From Oegoconia quadripuncta (lineage: Eukaryota > Arthropoda > Insecta > Lepidoptera > Autostichidae), in the NCBI GenBank assembly GCA_949316235.1, contig OX438751.1:8704413-8768412 (forward strand): a DNA stretch of 64,000 nucleotides, read 5' to 3'. The notes beneath the pieces are model-generated. The model was not told where the DNA came from, searched no databases, and saw only the letters and a program-made list of their open reading frames with translations. Shown here one piece after another: positions 1-12,154 of this stretch (its first letter is position 1; every line of letters begins with the position of its first letter). A program made the translations under genes and the position numbers.

Positions 1-709
1 GGCGGATACTCTCACGCAAACGCTTCATGACGCCTAAATAATATTTTTTATTCACTGTTTCTCCCTCTGGAAGGAATTCGGAGTGAACCACACCACGGTA
101 GTCAAAAAAAACTGTCAGCATCACCTTGATTTTGGAGCGACTTTGCCGCGGTTTTTTGGGTTTCGGCTCGTTTTCGAGACGCCATTCTGAAGACTGTTGG
201 CTTGTTTGCATGTCGTACTCATAAACCCATGTCTCGTCGCCAGTTATTATACGTTTCATAAAGGTCGGATCCGTAGAAGCTCGGGAAACCATGTCTTCAG
301 CGACATGCTTTCGCTGCGCTTTTTGAACAAAATTGAGCTCTTTTGGAACTAGTCGAGCGGCGACGCGTTTCATGCCTAAAATGTCAATGAGAATGTTGTG
401 GACGGACTTAAAAGATATGTTCACCTCACTAGCCAACTCTCTCAGACTCATACGTCGATTTTCGAGCACTAGCTTCTTGATTCTGTCGATGTTTTCTTTG
501 GTCGTAGCGGTTGAAGGTCTACCAGAACGAGGCAAGTCTACTACTACTTCTCGGCCTTCTTTAAAAGCCTTATACCATTCATAAGCCCTTGTTTTCGATA
601 TACACGATTCGCCGTAGGTATTTCGCAACATTTTTAGTGATTCACCACATGAAATATCATTTGAAATACAAAATTTAAGGCACACTCTTTGTTCAACAAT
701 ATTTTCCAT
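1..709 (-). CDS. mariner transposase, N-terminal 236 codons (cut by window edge)
   Basis: Reading the - strand from the ATG at 709-707 gives one unbroken frame to the window edge. It encodes a Tc1/mariner transposase, which binds the element's inverted repeats and catalyses cut-and-paste transposition at TA. Visible parts are the N-terminal helix-turn-helix region (about residues 1-110, with WYKAFKEG and the linker-like DLPRSGRPS), the LVPKEL segment near 121-126 that corresponds to the family's WVPHEL motif, and TGDETWVYEYD at 157-166, whose first Asp (158) is the first catalytic residue of the DD34D triad. The other two Asp residues lie off the window. Mariner transposases are about 345 aa, so roughly two thirds is present. 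No stop or frameshift is seen, so this copy may be young. Confidence 0.9.
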   Translation of the reverse strand, partial: MENIVEQRVCLKFCISNDISCGESLKMLRNTYGESCISKTRAYEWYKAFKEGREVVVDLPRSGRPSTATTKENIDRIKKLVLENRRMSLRELASEVNISFKSVHNILIDILGMKRVAARLVPKELNFVQKAQRKHVAEDMVSRASTDPTFMKRIITGDETWVYEYDMQTSQQSSEWRLENEPKPKKPRQSRSKIKVMLTVFFDYRGVVHSEFLPEGETVNKKYYLGVMKRLRESIR

Positions 710-930
710 TGTAAAAATCGCCGAGGACTCAAAACTATGACCAACAAAAAGTGTAGTTTAAAACAAATTAAATGACAGATCCCGCTCAAATCAGTACAGT
801 GCTACCAACATGCAGTAAAAAAATTAGAACGACCTCTTTTACGCGGGTCTTTTTATTGACATATTCCCGATACTTTTTACACAGAGTAGTATAAAGTTTT
901 GTTTCTATATCACACACGGCCATTTTACCT
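1..930 (-). mobile_element. mariner element, 5' portion
   Basis: The transposase frame at 1-709 is preceded, on the - strand, by about 100-220 bp that should be the element's 5' leader and inverted terminal repeat. The opposite end is outside the window, so I cannot prove the repeat or the TA duplication. The right boundary is a guess. Confidence 0.45.
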
Positions 931-1425
931 GATTTACGTCTTTAAATGAAAAAAAAAAAACCGACCAAGTGCGTTGTCTACAACATGCAGTCCACCAAAT
1001 ACGTTGGTGTTCCTCACTGTGACAAATAACTAACAAATTATTATAACTTATCTATCAGGTACCATTCGCGATGAATCTCTCCCATAATTACAGCCATCTT
1101 GTTGGCAACTATAGCAAAGCCTTTAGCGGCTCTCGCAGTGCTACCTAGCTACCACTGAGCATATTAAATACCACTTACATTGTACCTACCTACACTACTG
1201 TACTACGGCTATCAGATAACTAGTTCCTCTATGGTATTTGTTCTCATTCATTATAATGTTTGAAATCAACTTTGACATTATATATTCGGATGATTTCACT
1301 GTCTACCGAACAATCTAGTCATTCGCGAAACGGCTCGATACCGGGCCGATCTGTCGACCTGGAAATGCATTTGAAATTCCAAACTTTAAATTCAGATATA
1401 GAACATTGTGAATACGACCTCGAGT

Positions 1426-1523
1426 ACCGAATTTTGTAATTCGAATGTGTTACTACAGACATTTGAATTTCCACCGAATTTTGTAATTCGAATGTGTTAC
1501 TACGGACGGACATTTGAATTTCC
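1426..1523 (+). repeat. two-copy tandem repeat, about 50-bp unit
   Basis: A unit beginning accgaattttgtaattcg and ending atttgaatttcc occurs at 1426-1472 and again at 1473-1523. The second copy has an extra ggac. The copies are nearly identical, so the duplication is fairly recent. Confidence 0.75.
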
Positions 1524-1854
1524 CGTCTCAAAAATGGGGCGTCTTTCTTTCGTTGTTTAAACACACCACCGCCCCGGCACAAATTGAAAATTGATCTAAA
1601 TTTGTGAGGTTTGCTTTATTTATTTAATTGTAAAGCAGTTTTTTTTAATATGCTATAAGACTTGTAGATCTTTCTCAGATGCGAGAAAAATATGCGAGTG
1701 TAGAAACTCAATAATCGATCCCCAATAAATAATTTGCAGCTAAGATGCAAACTCCTTAGATCCTCTGAGTACTAACTTAGATCATGCAAACTCGTATAAA
1801 TTTGGCTGGTATATAAAAGTACGAATTAGCTAGTACGATTTATTAGCTGTCCTT

Positions 1855-1990
1855 ACGCGCGATTAATAACTTTATCGCGGATATGGTAATTGTTTATCCC
1901 GGGGGAACTACTCACTTTATCGGGAAAAAAATATTCTATGTTCAATCCAGGGTATGTTCAACCTATACGGGTGTAACATTTAGATCGGTC
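1855..1990 (+). repeat. decayed interspersed repeat, family C (TTTATCGCG type)
   Basis: The string taactttatcgcgg, then tttatcccgggggaactac, then a run resembling 'agggtatgttcaacctata' matches the longer copies at 16155, 18786 and 46712. These are 3' ends of an interspersed element widespread in Lepidoptera. This copy lacks the usual 3' end. Confidence 0.6.
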
Positions 1991-2743
1991 AGTATGGGAA
2001 AGTCTGAAACTATATGACATACGAAGATCTGTTCTCAGGAATCATGTCATCGATTTTAGCAACAAGAAATGTATAATATACATTTAAAAAAAACTTGTAC
2101 TCAGCTCGAGAATCGAACCCGGACGGGCTTCTAGTTGCTGAGGGAGAATGGTTTGACATATCTTATATGTTTTTGAAATTGTGCGTAATACATTATCTTA
2201 TTTAATTTTCCATTTCGCTCACTAACCATTGACTTTCAATTTTTTACAATTAATATACCAAATTTCAGTTGTCAATTTCTAATTGGTTCTGAAATAAATG
2301 ACGGTGACATACACACGAACACCGAGGTGGTTCCATAAATGCTCCGTTTTTACACATGGAACGCAAATAATGTTAGGTACGTGTTAACTCCTTTATGTAG
2401 GCATTTATTTCTACTTTTAAATAAAGTCTTTAGATGACAGAGTTCTGTCTCGAAATTTTATATTTCAGAGCTAATGTTAATAACGTCTTATGTACAATCC
2501 AACTATACTAGCTACTCACAGACTAAAGTATGTTTACACATATAGGAGTATAGATACCATCCATAAGCATATCCGCTACTTAGATGTGCAGCAAAATTTC
2601 GTCAACATTGTTAATAGATGTCGTAGTATAGTGGACAGTAGCATCAGTCATTAAAACAAAGTTGTGCAAGTTGAAACCTCAGTAGATTTTCGAATATTTT
2701 TTTTATAATTAAGTATATAGCAATTTTCCTTTATATATAAGGA

Positions 2744-2885
2744 AAAAAAAAACTCCAAATAGAAAAGAAATCGATAAAAAATTGTCTTGGCAGGATTCGA
2801 AAACGGTGTCTTTTCGAAAGACGTTACCTAAGCACTCGTGTCGCTTGCCACTAGACCACGATATCAATTAGCAGAGCTGACGAAA
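2744..2885 (-). repeat. tRNA-derived SINE-like fragment
   Basis: On the - strand there is a pol III A-box-like tggtctagtggcaag (near 2868-2854) and a B-box-like ttttcgaatcctgcc about 50 nt downstream (near 2805-2791). The tRNA fold is interrupted, so I read it as a SINE head and not a functional tRNA gene. A weaker B-box remnant in the same orientation lies near 2105-2135. Confidence 0.45.
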
Positions 2886-3595
2886 TTTTCTTACTCATTT
2901 ATATGTGACATATTATTATTGATTTGGTTTGAGTGTTGATATTTTATGAATACTTTCTAATAGATGGTGCTAGAGCGCTTCGGTCCATACTTTTAGGGAG
3001 ATTCGACTGTACATAATATGAAAGTAGGACATGATTTGATCCAAAACATTTGAGTGGGCGGAAGGCTATTTTGGTACAGACTCCAACCTCCCTCTTTTGA
3101 CGCACATTATTGCAAAAACGCTGGGAACATTTTGTAATTATATTTCGTCTAACATTTTTTTAAATTTATCCATTCTACCATTTTAACCGCCAACGAAAAA
3201 CTACGCGTGTTATGTTTGACGGCTTTGTGTCTGTATATAGTCTTTATCCGGATATATCTTACTAATGCATGGTGTGATTTAAACGCAGTTATTTTATACG
3301 AGGGGACAGGTTATTAGCCATGTTTGATGAAAATCGGTTAAGCGGTTTCGAAGGTATTTAGCATTTAACATACTTGTTTTCTAAATTTTCAATTTATAGT
3401 TACCTATTAATAGATCAGATTGTAGTTGCTTCACTTACATTTTTTAGAAACTGGTCTATGCTTACCTTTCATCTTTGTGTTAGTTATTACAACTTTATAA
3501 AATTGTATGAAATATATCTGTAACAAGTGTGTGTACGATAAAGATATTGAAGATGAAACATACACGTAATTATTCTGTAAAAGAGAACATAAGTA

Positions 3596-3701
3596 AAACA
3601 GGAAGGTTTATTTTTTCCTAGCAACAATTGCACACAGGCCCATTGCATTGCAATTAAAACAGGAGGGTCTATTTTTATCTAACAATAATTAATACATAGG
3701 T
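3596..3701 (+). repeat. degenerate tandem duplication
   Basis: The phrase aaaacaggaaggtttatttt near 3596 recurs as aaaacaggagggtctatttt near 3656, each followed by a similar AT-rich stretch ending in a 'cataggt' or 'cacaggc' motif. There are two diverged copies of about 45-60 bp. Confidence 0.5.
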
Positions 3702-3914
3702 ATGCCTACATTGTAACTAGATAATTTGTAACCTCTCTGTGAGACTCGAGCAGTCGACAGACAAACTCTACAAACGGTTTTGTGGGGCATTCCTTGATTT
3801 AACATAATGTCTATTTAATGAGAAAGAATAACAATCAAGTGTCCGTAGGTGTAAAAGCAAAAATTTATTTTCATTAATGAAAACATTTACAGAAAATTAT
3901 AACAATTAATAAGA

Positions 3915-4020
3915 CAGCGTCAATGCGTGGGCGCCGCCCGTCGGTTGTCGTAGTGGCCGCCCGCCCGGCGGCGTGCGTGGGGCGGCTGGGTGCCCGGGCG
4001 GCGCCTGCGCCTTACACCTA
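3915..4020 (-). other. GC-rich block, possible terminal exon of an unknown - strand gene
   Basis: A block of about 100 bp, very GC-rich and isolated in AT-rich DNA. On the - strand it follows a ctag acceptor-like site (near 4022-4019) and is open in one frame for about 31 codons. The predicted peptide is Arg-rich (VRRRRRPG near its start) and stops at a TGA near 3922. An AATAAA lies about 60 bp further on, near 3860 on the - strand. This looks like a last coding exon with a poly(A) signal, but no upstream exon is recognised and the peptide matches nothing I know. It could equally be a GC-rich repeat. Confidence 0.3.
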
Positions 4021-4322
4021 GCCGTATTGATATATTTACCTAAATGTTGTAGAGAATTCATAGTTATACCCACGCTCGACAGTTAGCCTGTGAAATTTTG
4101 AACATGTAAAAACGTAGAGTAAATAAAAGGCAATCGTACCGTTTAGCAGAGATTACTCTAGAAAAGAGAAAAACCCTGAAACAGATTCAAAGAGAAGCAT
4201 TGATATTGATGTGTGTTCTTTTTGCGAAGTTTCCTTGTTCGTCTGGTTTCAATGTTGTTCGCACGAACTATCTTCTAAATATCTTTCCTCTTTCAAAACG
4301 AGGTGTCCAATTTAACGCGTAT

Positions 4323-4654
4323 GTTTTTTTTATGCACAATGGGTTGGTACTTGACCTCAATCACACCTGATGTTAAGTGAAGGTGAGGTCGAAGGTGGAA
4401 GCGTACTGACCCGGAAACCCCAACACATTTGGGGGACTGGCTATCTTATCTCGGACAACCGGAACACAACAATGCTATTAACATTGCTGCTTGGCGGCAG
4501 ATTTAGATAAGATGGTGGTAGGTAGCTAGGCGGACTTTTAAAATGCCCTACCACCAACGAAACCGAGTACTTAAATATGTACCCCTCTGGAGATCGAACC
4601 CGCGACCTCCGAATCGAAAACCCAATGTGGTTTACATTGGGCCACGGAGGCGGT
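4323..4654 (-). repeat. tRNA-derived SINE, family A, full-length copy
   Basis: Read on the - strand, it starts with a tRNA-like head (gcctccgtggcccaatg, then the B box gggttcgatctcc), runs about 330 bp, and ends in an A-rich tail that shows as the t-run near 4325-4332. Related copies lie at 27468-27732, 30365-30592, 31836-32125 and, split by a MITE, at 41711-42025. Confidence 0.8.
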
Positions 4655-4917
4655 ATTCACTGTTCCTATATTGATTGCCACAATAAGTGATTTTCAAACA
4701 ACATAATACTCATATTACGTGTCTGCTGTTCCCTGATAGTAAGTGTCTACAAAATTGTCCATTATACCTAGGTTTATGGCTTAAAATAACCTATTTAAAC
4801 CATAGTAGGCTTAGAAATAAACTCCCAAATTGCTGTGAGGCTATCGCCCACTGAATCAGATTGATTGATAAGGTACAGCAGACTTATACTATTCACACTC
4901 TTATATTTAGTTGTGAG

Positions 4918-4950
4918 TGTAGGTAGTAGGTAGGTAGGTAGGTGAGTGAG
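4918..4950 (+). repeat. GTAG tetranucleotide microsatellite
   Basis: Short run of imperfect (gtag)n: gtaggtagtaggtaggtagg followed by gtgagtgag. Confidence 0.8.
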
Positions 4951-7744
4951 TATAGGTGAAATGGTTGTTTAGGCATAAAATAGCAATTGCTGTATTTAGT
5001 TAAATATGGAACTGTCATAAATATAAAAGTACCTATCTATTATACAAATAAATATTTCTAAGGCATTGAAATGTCGAAGCAATACATATTGATGTGACCG
5101 TTCCTGTCCGCTGAACGAAAACCCGCCTGTATGTAGGTATATGCGACAATTTACAGATCCATGACTACTTAAGTAGCTATAATATTATAAATGACACCGT
5201 AGAAGCATGTAAGCACCAACCACTTTGTATGGGGTACGGCTATTCTGAGAAAACGATAGCAAAAGGTTGTCGACCGACACTATATTCTGCGGAACACAGA
5301 ACGATTTCTGTTATGCGGTGCCCAACGATAGCTTGGTCTTTGCAAACTTAAAAAAAATATATAATCCCTACTGCTCTCGTAAGTGTAGGTAGACACCGAA
5401 ACATTTAGTGCTTTAACGATAGAGATCCCTTTTTGACTCGAATGTGGCGAGATTTCAAATAGTTTGTATAAAGAATAATAAACTAGGGTTTAGGGCCTTT
5501 ATAAGTACTGTTTTTGTACTTGTATTCTGTTTTTGTTGTTTTAGGATACAAAGTGTACACAGATAAACAAAAAATGGTCAGTTTTTTTGCTTGTCTATAT
5601 AAAGCAGTCATTATTTAGAAGGGAAGGACATCGCTGGGGAGGCGGTTCGGACTACCGGGCTCGACCTCGAGGTCTCGTCTCTCGGTCGCTACCACTCAAA
5701 GGTCGCTACTGTCCTCACTCTTCACATTGGCTATGCAAATTAATGCTGAGAACGTCTCGAGCGAGACACGATCGAATGAATCTTCCTTTTGCCACTCAAC
5801 GTTTGGGATTCCCACACACATACATCAGTCTGTCGGAATATTATAACGTTATCATCATAATTGATATGCATTTTCCTTAGTTAAACATATAGATTTATTT
5901 ACAATTTTTAAACGATTCTATGAACTTTTACTGTCATGATGTTTGTTGTTTTCGTGTCGGGCTAGTGTAGTTCTTGCGATTTGCAAATTAAGAGAGGTTT
6001 GTTTATGACGCGACACGTTAGTACCTATATACTATAGCTAGATATAATATCTAAGTTTATGTTTCTTGAAAGCTGGTTTTATCGTACATACCTTATAATT
6101 GCTAGATCGATGGGTTGATGTGTATGTGCGTCAGCCGGCGAGATTACGTTTCGTTTCAATTACCCACCCACCGATAGGAAAATCATAAAAATGTATTTGC
6201 TAAATTGGCTATGACCTAACGTGAAATCAATAGAACGTGTATTGTTCGACGACGGTCAGTTTATGTATTTGTATTTTATTTTGTACTCGAGCCAAACGTA
6301 GGCTGTAATTTTTTGACTTCCTTTTCTAGATAACTTTCAACTAAACGACCGTAATTTGGGGACATTACCGATTTTAATAACAGTTGTGGCCGTGAGAAAT
6401 CTTGAGCAGCTAACCTTCTGATACACATATGGATAGATGAATGATAGGTGTTCCACTTTTGGCCATAGAAATGGTTTATAGTAACTATAATTAAGAGGTT
6501 TATTCATGTAGAATCCAGGATAGAACTTATTAAGGATAACGATTGAGGATTGAGGGCGTACGACCGTGACCCTGGCAGCCGCGTCGCCAGCCCGAGCCGA
6601 CGTTGGGGCTCATCTGCAGCCCTATTTACATAACAACGCACGGTCAATCCGACGTTAACAACAAACGCCACGCCACCTCGGTGTTTATTCAATTGAACGC
6701 GATCGAGAGCGATGAATGATTGCCTTGAGAACAACGTTGAGTCCACCCGACGCTCCTCCGTCAATACAAGTAGAGTGCTTCTGGAAATAATACTACTTTA
6801 AATAATAAATAAGTCCAAGTCAAAGTAAAAAAAATGCTTAATTTTGTAGGTACACAGAGAACACTTAAAATAGTTTTACTAGGTGTGCGATTATGGAACT
6901 ATCAAATCTACTTAGAGATAAAGTACCAATGCGTGGTGTTTTACACAATTAGAAAAGGATGCTGCCCACCCATACATCGATTTCATGTTTAGGTACGTAA
7001 TGATCCCAATCACCAACACACGACTGACAATGACATTTCATCATCTAAACAGTCGTGATTAAAATTTGACTTCAACACGAGTGAGCACGTTAACAGATAG
7101 GTGGATATAATACCTAATATCAGTGCGCACGCGATCGATGACATGCATGACATATACAGTGTCCCAATATAAAAAGTGCTCTATAATGGTGTCGTGTGTG
7201 TGATATTGGAGCTTTATATGAGGCATATCTAACTATTTGCCAACGAGTGCGATAATATTATGTCGTCAGCAGGTGTCAATGTCAAACTGTTGAGGTAATC
7301 CCCCGAGGATAATGTTGTGCTTGCAAATAGAACGATAGCTTCGGATTTCAATTTTGTCGTAAATTGTCAAGTCGCTGCGTGAAACAACAGCATAGACGAT
7401 TGCAAGTTAACCGTAACACGGGCGAATCTTATTAGGCGTCGTTTACATGTCACAGAATTAATATAGTACTAACGTACCACTGTTAGAAAATTTAAACTCT
7501 AAAGTTTTAAGTCCTTTAATTTAATTGTTCATCGAGATTGAGAGAATCATGTAGTGGTGATAAGGAATTCTACGCAAATGAGCCGCATTACGTTCTAAGT
7601 TCTTTCAGTGCAAGTTAAAATGGTAGGTACAGTCGACCGCAAGTCAAACGTAACTTTGCCAGGAAAGCTGAGCTCCCGTACGGTAGCCCGCTCATACAAT
7701 GAGCAGTCGGTTGATTACGTCTGATGTGTTAATATACCGAACAT

Positions 7745-7965
7745 TCGCACTAACAAGTTCGATTCTTCATTCATCATCCGAACAGCCAAGGCATGGAACT
7801 CCCTTCCGGCGTCAGTCTTTCCTAAATTCTACAACCTTGGGATCTTCAAGAGCAGAGTGAATAGGCATTTACTGGGATCGCGTGCTTCATCTTCCGCCAC
7901 ATCGTCACTTTCCATCAGGTGAGATTGTGGTCAAACGCGAATCCAGTCAATTATAAAAAAATAAA
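7745..7965 (+). mobile_element. non-LTR retrotransposon (LINE) 3' fragment
   Basis: The + strand encodes AKAWNSLPASVFP and, after a short gap, FKSRVNRHL, the typical C-terminal tail of lepidopteran LINE reverse-transcriptase ORFs. The 3' UTR follows with atcaggtgagattgtggtc and an A-rich end near 7950-7970. Only about 220 bp remain, so it is a 5'-truncated dead copy. Confidence 0.7.
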
Positions 7966-8089
7966 AAATGTGTGGTCTACAGAAATTTAATTCTTTGTAA
8001 TCTAACTCGCGAATGAACACAAATTAAAATCGTTATGCAATTTATACAATGCAAATATAATATGCACAATATAATTTACAATATTTTTT

Positions 8090-8175
8090 TTATGATAACA
8101 ATAGAACACAATTACGCCGTCTCTGTCCTTAAAAGCGATCTCTTCCAGACAACCCACAGCTATTTTGTTAGCTAA
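8090..8175 (-). repeat. LINE 3'-tail fragment
   Basis: The - strand reads tctggaagagatcgctttta, a phrase found at the 3' ends of many lepidopteran LINEs. Related tails are at 21940 (+), 28290-28440 (-) and 55383-55490 (-). Confidence 0.5.
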
Positions 8176-9053
8176 TTTGTTGATCAAAAATGGGTATTTT
8201 ACCATTAAGTATTACAATAAAATCGATTCCCCGAAGCAAAAATAGCTACAGATCTGCGACATTTTTCATATTGTGCGTACAGTGCATCGATAAACTTACG
8301 CAAGGTTCCCCTTTGATCTATTTGCGAAATGCCATATACCTATGCCATAAATAGAATTGTAACTAATACGTATTTGAAAACATTTGATTCCTTGGTATTT
8401 ATTCCCTTTTATTCTCTCTTTCATGTAAAATACATTACACCCAAACTCGTAGATGATGAATGAATACCATCAACTAATCTAATTTTTCCCATGCTTGCAT
8501 ACGTATATTTGAAAAATCCAGGAGTTATGCCGTGCACTATAATCTTCTACGATAAATACGTGGGTAAAAACCTCTTTTATCACTGGCGTCAATAGTGTAC
8601 CGGAAATCATATTAAAGTAAACATTACCGTTAGCTTTGTAACTACATGACGGATTACCTGTGAGGTGTCTGACTGTGAGTCAGAGTCGGAGAGATATGAG
8701 CTAGAAAGAATAGTATATGCGTATCCACGTGACTATTGACGCGGAATTGATATGGTGTTTGATACTTGAAACTTTTCTTTACCTTTTATATATATTTGTA
8801 TACACGACTAGCCCCATAAAATGAATAGTAATATCGGGTATTGTATATTGTGTCAATTGGAAAAATTTGCTAAACAACCCACTCCATAAAGGTTCCGTTC
8901 TCCATCTCCGCTTTCATCATCAGATCTTTACTAAATTTATAATATTTATAATACGACATTCCGAATTTTCGTGTGCCTATCACGACACCAGTCAATAGAA
9001 CAGTGTTTTTGAAACTTCGGTGAAATAATAAGGTCCCCCTGGCACTAAGCTCA

Positions 9054-9222
9054 CTTAGACCCATATTTCAGAATGTTGCTCAAGCGTAGATCTCCGCTTG
9101 AGGACAGTTAAAAATGGACAGCTTTGTGTAACTTGTATAGAAGTTACATAAATCTGTTCATTTTTAACTGTCCTCAAGGGGAGATCTCTGCTTGAGTAAC
9201 ATTCTGTAATACGGGCCTAAGA
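9054..9222. mobile_element. fold-back MITE, about 170 bp
   Basis: A near-perfect palindrome. The left arm begins cttagacccatatttcag at 9054 and the right arm ends ctgtaatacgggcctaag near 9222. Each arm is about 70 nt and includes agatctccgcttgagg or its complement, around a loop of about 25 nt. There is no coding capacity. A non-autonomous DNA transposon or fold-back element is the simplest reading. Confidence 0.75.
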
Positions 9223-10729
9223 TGCCTAAATATTCATGCAATACTTTATGCATTTACTCATAACGATAACTACCTCCAACAATGCTGCTAGGTCACCCTT
9301 TTGTCAGCTTCAATCATGTTTTCTTCAGTTAGTAGCCAATGGAGGACGTCTCTCACGCAATTCCTGAGTTAAATTGGTACGTCCACGCTTGACGTCGTTA
9401 ACCAATTGTAAACAGAGGCACAAGATGGAGCTTCATTATGGAATGTCAATCGAGGTTTATCATAACTTTGTTGGTGATTGTTGAAATCACAACAATAATC
9501 ATTGAACAAATAATGATGTTTTATGATTTCTGTTGTGTGAACACTTTTACTAAATAGGTGGCAGCCAATTAGTAAAAAAAGCGGGCAAGTGCATGTCGTC
9601 AGGACACGCGCAGTGTTAGGACTCCGGACTTGCTGATCACAATATGCGAATTTAGAAGGGTTTTTTTTGTTGTTTATATAAACAACAAAAAACTACATAT
9701 ATAGCTAATTAATAGCTTAAGCACGTAAAATATAAAATTGTTATAGAAGAGCGGTCTCCTTAGAGAAGAGATTTCAAAACCTGCAATGTTTTGATTAATT
9801 TAGGTTATTGAAATAAACTATTTTGTTTTTATAGCTAGCTACCGTTCGCTCAAGGGTCTTATTAAACCAATAACTAAAGTAATGGATTCATCTGATTTGG
9901 TGACATGAGGTTTTAAAATATCGCGTACAGTTAATAATACTACCTCCTATCTACCTTTTAATTGGGTAGTTTACTAAATGAGTAGGTATATGGATTTTGC
10001 AGTAAAGTAGTAAAATTGGACAGCCATCCTCGTTATTTTGAATGACTTTAACATTTCTTAGTTTACAATTTTTGTTTAAAATAAAGCACACCTTTACAGG
10101 CTTCGATGTAGGCAACCAAGCAAACTGTAATGGTTAGAACTTATTCGCTTTTAAGGCAATTAGTTCGCAAACTTCTGGTACCGTCTACAGAAAGTATCCC
10201 TATGGTTTCTTGTTTTTGCTCTCAACTTGTTATGAACTTACTATACTGTAGGTATTGTTCTAGATTTCTTGAAATTTCAAGGAATATTACGTAATGTTTA
10301 TTTGAATCTCATTTACGCTGGCACGTTTTTCTCTCCGATGGAAGATGGAATTTTCCTTCTGCCTATATGAAATCAGAAAATTAGGTAGGTAAATAGGTAG
10401 CATGCGGTCGGTTTACAGGGAATTTGTGGTGGGAGAGTGTGGGTGGAAGTGAGTTGAGTTATAATTACTTTTCGATAAGCGTTTCGTCTGTCACCAAGAC
10501 ATGTTTGTATATTATATCTGTTTTGAGAAATTATCACTGTATTTCTTCTTAATTCAGATGTGACTACGCATTTATAGGACCTACAATCGAAAATTGCATG
10601 TACATTTCTTTATTACTGTGTCTCTTTCTCGCCCAAATTACCCTCTAATTTGGAGTAGTTAGTGCGTATACGAAAACATGAAAAAAGTTCACGATATCCA
10701 GTAAACAAGAAATAAATTCAAATAAATAT

Positions 10730-10865
10730 CCTTGGACATACACACAGCGCCATCTAGTTCCACAGTATGCAATTACGCTTGTAATTATGGATACTAGATG
10801 GTTAATATACTACACGGATACCTTATTTTTGTAATAAATACAATTATATGTTCACAACAGGCGAC
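10730..10865 (-). repeat. SINE family B tail fragment
   Basis: The phrase aaataaatatccttggacat and the following cagcgccatctagttccaca match the 3' half of the family B SINEs seen whole at 28012 and 56285. The tRNA-like head is missing. Confidence 0.6.
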
Positions 10866-11905
10866 GATATCGAGAAATATACCTAAATATAATGTTTGTC
10901 AGAAAGCCGAAAGGGGTTATTAGGTATTGCTATCGTAAAGGCAATACATTAATTTTACATTGACACATGACGTTTCCATGGTTTTTTTTTCCTAAATATT
11001 GTTTTACTTTTTAATCGTTCAGTACATCCACACCCATTTAGGTCGAGCATTAAAAGAGAAATAATGGAAAAAAATACAATCGAATTCCCCCTTTTTTCAG
11101 CCAATTAAAAATAGTTTTTATTGTTTTGTTGTAAATTATTAAATTCTTATAATTAATATATTACAACTCTGATAATCCATTGTTTGCTACGTATGAAACG
11201 AGACACCACGGAGCGAAAGACATCAACGCGTGCATCCGTCATATGATTCTCAAAAGTTACTTCGAGTCTACTTTTTTCTTTACCTTCTTTTCTTTAAGTT
11301 TAATGGGAAAATGTATTTTTTTAGGAAGATATAGGACTTTAATTACACATATTCACAGCACAGAGACGCATATTATTTCACCGTTCATCTAAACTATTTA
11401 GTTCTACATGGCTCTTATCCTACGCCAAATCAAACTCGAACTAAAATGGCGGTGCGGCGCTCTACACTAAGCTTCAGGTGAACGCAGTCGTCCTCTCCTA
11501 CTCTCTCAATTGATTCTGTAGTCTGAGGTTGGCTCTCAGCCTCCCACCCTGCCCAGCTGCTGACACAGATTGTGGCTCATCCACGCAGAACTCGTGACGC
11601 GTCGCGACATCACCCCATTTAAAAGGCAAATACGGTCACGACTGCTCACGCGGATGCCTCGCTATCGACGTGGAGGCTTGTGCAACGTACCTATAATATA
11701 ATACGTTAAACACCACTCAGATGCAACTTTTTATTGATCGTCAACTATTTTAACGAGAATATGAAAAAATAAAGTGATCGCATGCGTACAAATGTACAAA
11801 GACGACCTATATGTCAGCAATAGACTGTTGCAAGCGATAGCGCTTATATAATTTTTGTTGAAGTTGGTTGACCGATTTTAATGAAACATTTTTCTTTTGT
11901 TCCAG

Positions 11906-12154
11906 ATTAAGGCGTGCATCGCCAGTGCGTGTGCGCGGCGGATGCAGCGCGGGCGCACGCGTGCGATGCGCTGCTAGAGGCCGCGATGGTCGGCGTGGGC
12001 GTCGCGGAGGGCGGAGGGGGTAGCGGCGGCCCCGGTGACGGCTACTACGGCGAGTACTACCCGCCAGAGTCCTACTACGTGCCCCAGGAGATGTGTCCGC
12101 ACCCGCAGCAACATCCTCAGCATGCGCATATGTGCACCGTGCACGCTGAATATG
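11906..12154 (+). CDS. Fndc3: Fndc3 exon 1 of the long isoform (coding from 11986)
   Basis: Probable acceptor ttgttccag at 11897-11905, about 80 nt of 5' UTR with a TAA in the coding frame at 11908-11910, then ATG at 11986 in the strong context ccgcgATGG. It encodes 56 residues starting MVGVGVAEGGGG, then YYGEYYPPESYY and a His/Pro/Gln run. The donor is tatg|gtcagt and the exon ends in phase 1. The exon is much more GC-rich than its surroundings. Confidence 0.8.

Larger units (their letters stand above)
931..11905. other. repeat-rich upstream flank of Fndc3
   Basis: About 11 kb of AT-rich DNA without a convincing gene apart from the weak exon candidate near 3.9 kb. The recognisable pieces are listed separately. 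The rest shows no coding exons, tRNA or structured RNA that I can support. A GC-richer block at about 6530-6770 and another at about 11430-11600 could be regulatory or 5' UTR sequence of Fndc3, because exon 1 at 11906 is preceded by a plausible acceptor and so needs an upstream non-coding exon. Neither is proven. Confidence 0.4.

Noticed and set aside
11443..11474. short ATG frame ending at a gtgaac donor, as an upstream coding exon of Fndc3
   Set aside because: Joining to the 11906 acceptor leaves the wrong phase, and the coding frame of exon 1 has a stop at 11908. At most it is non-coding 5' UTR.
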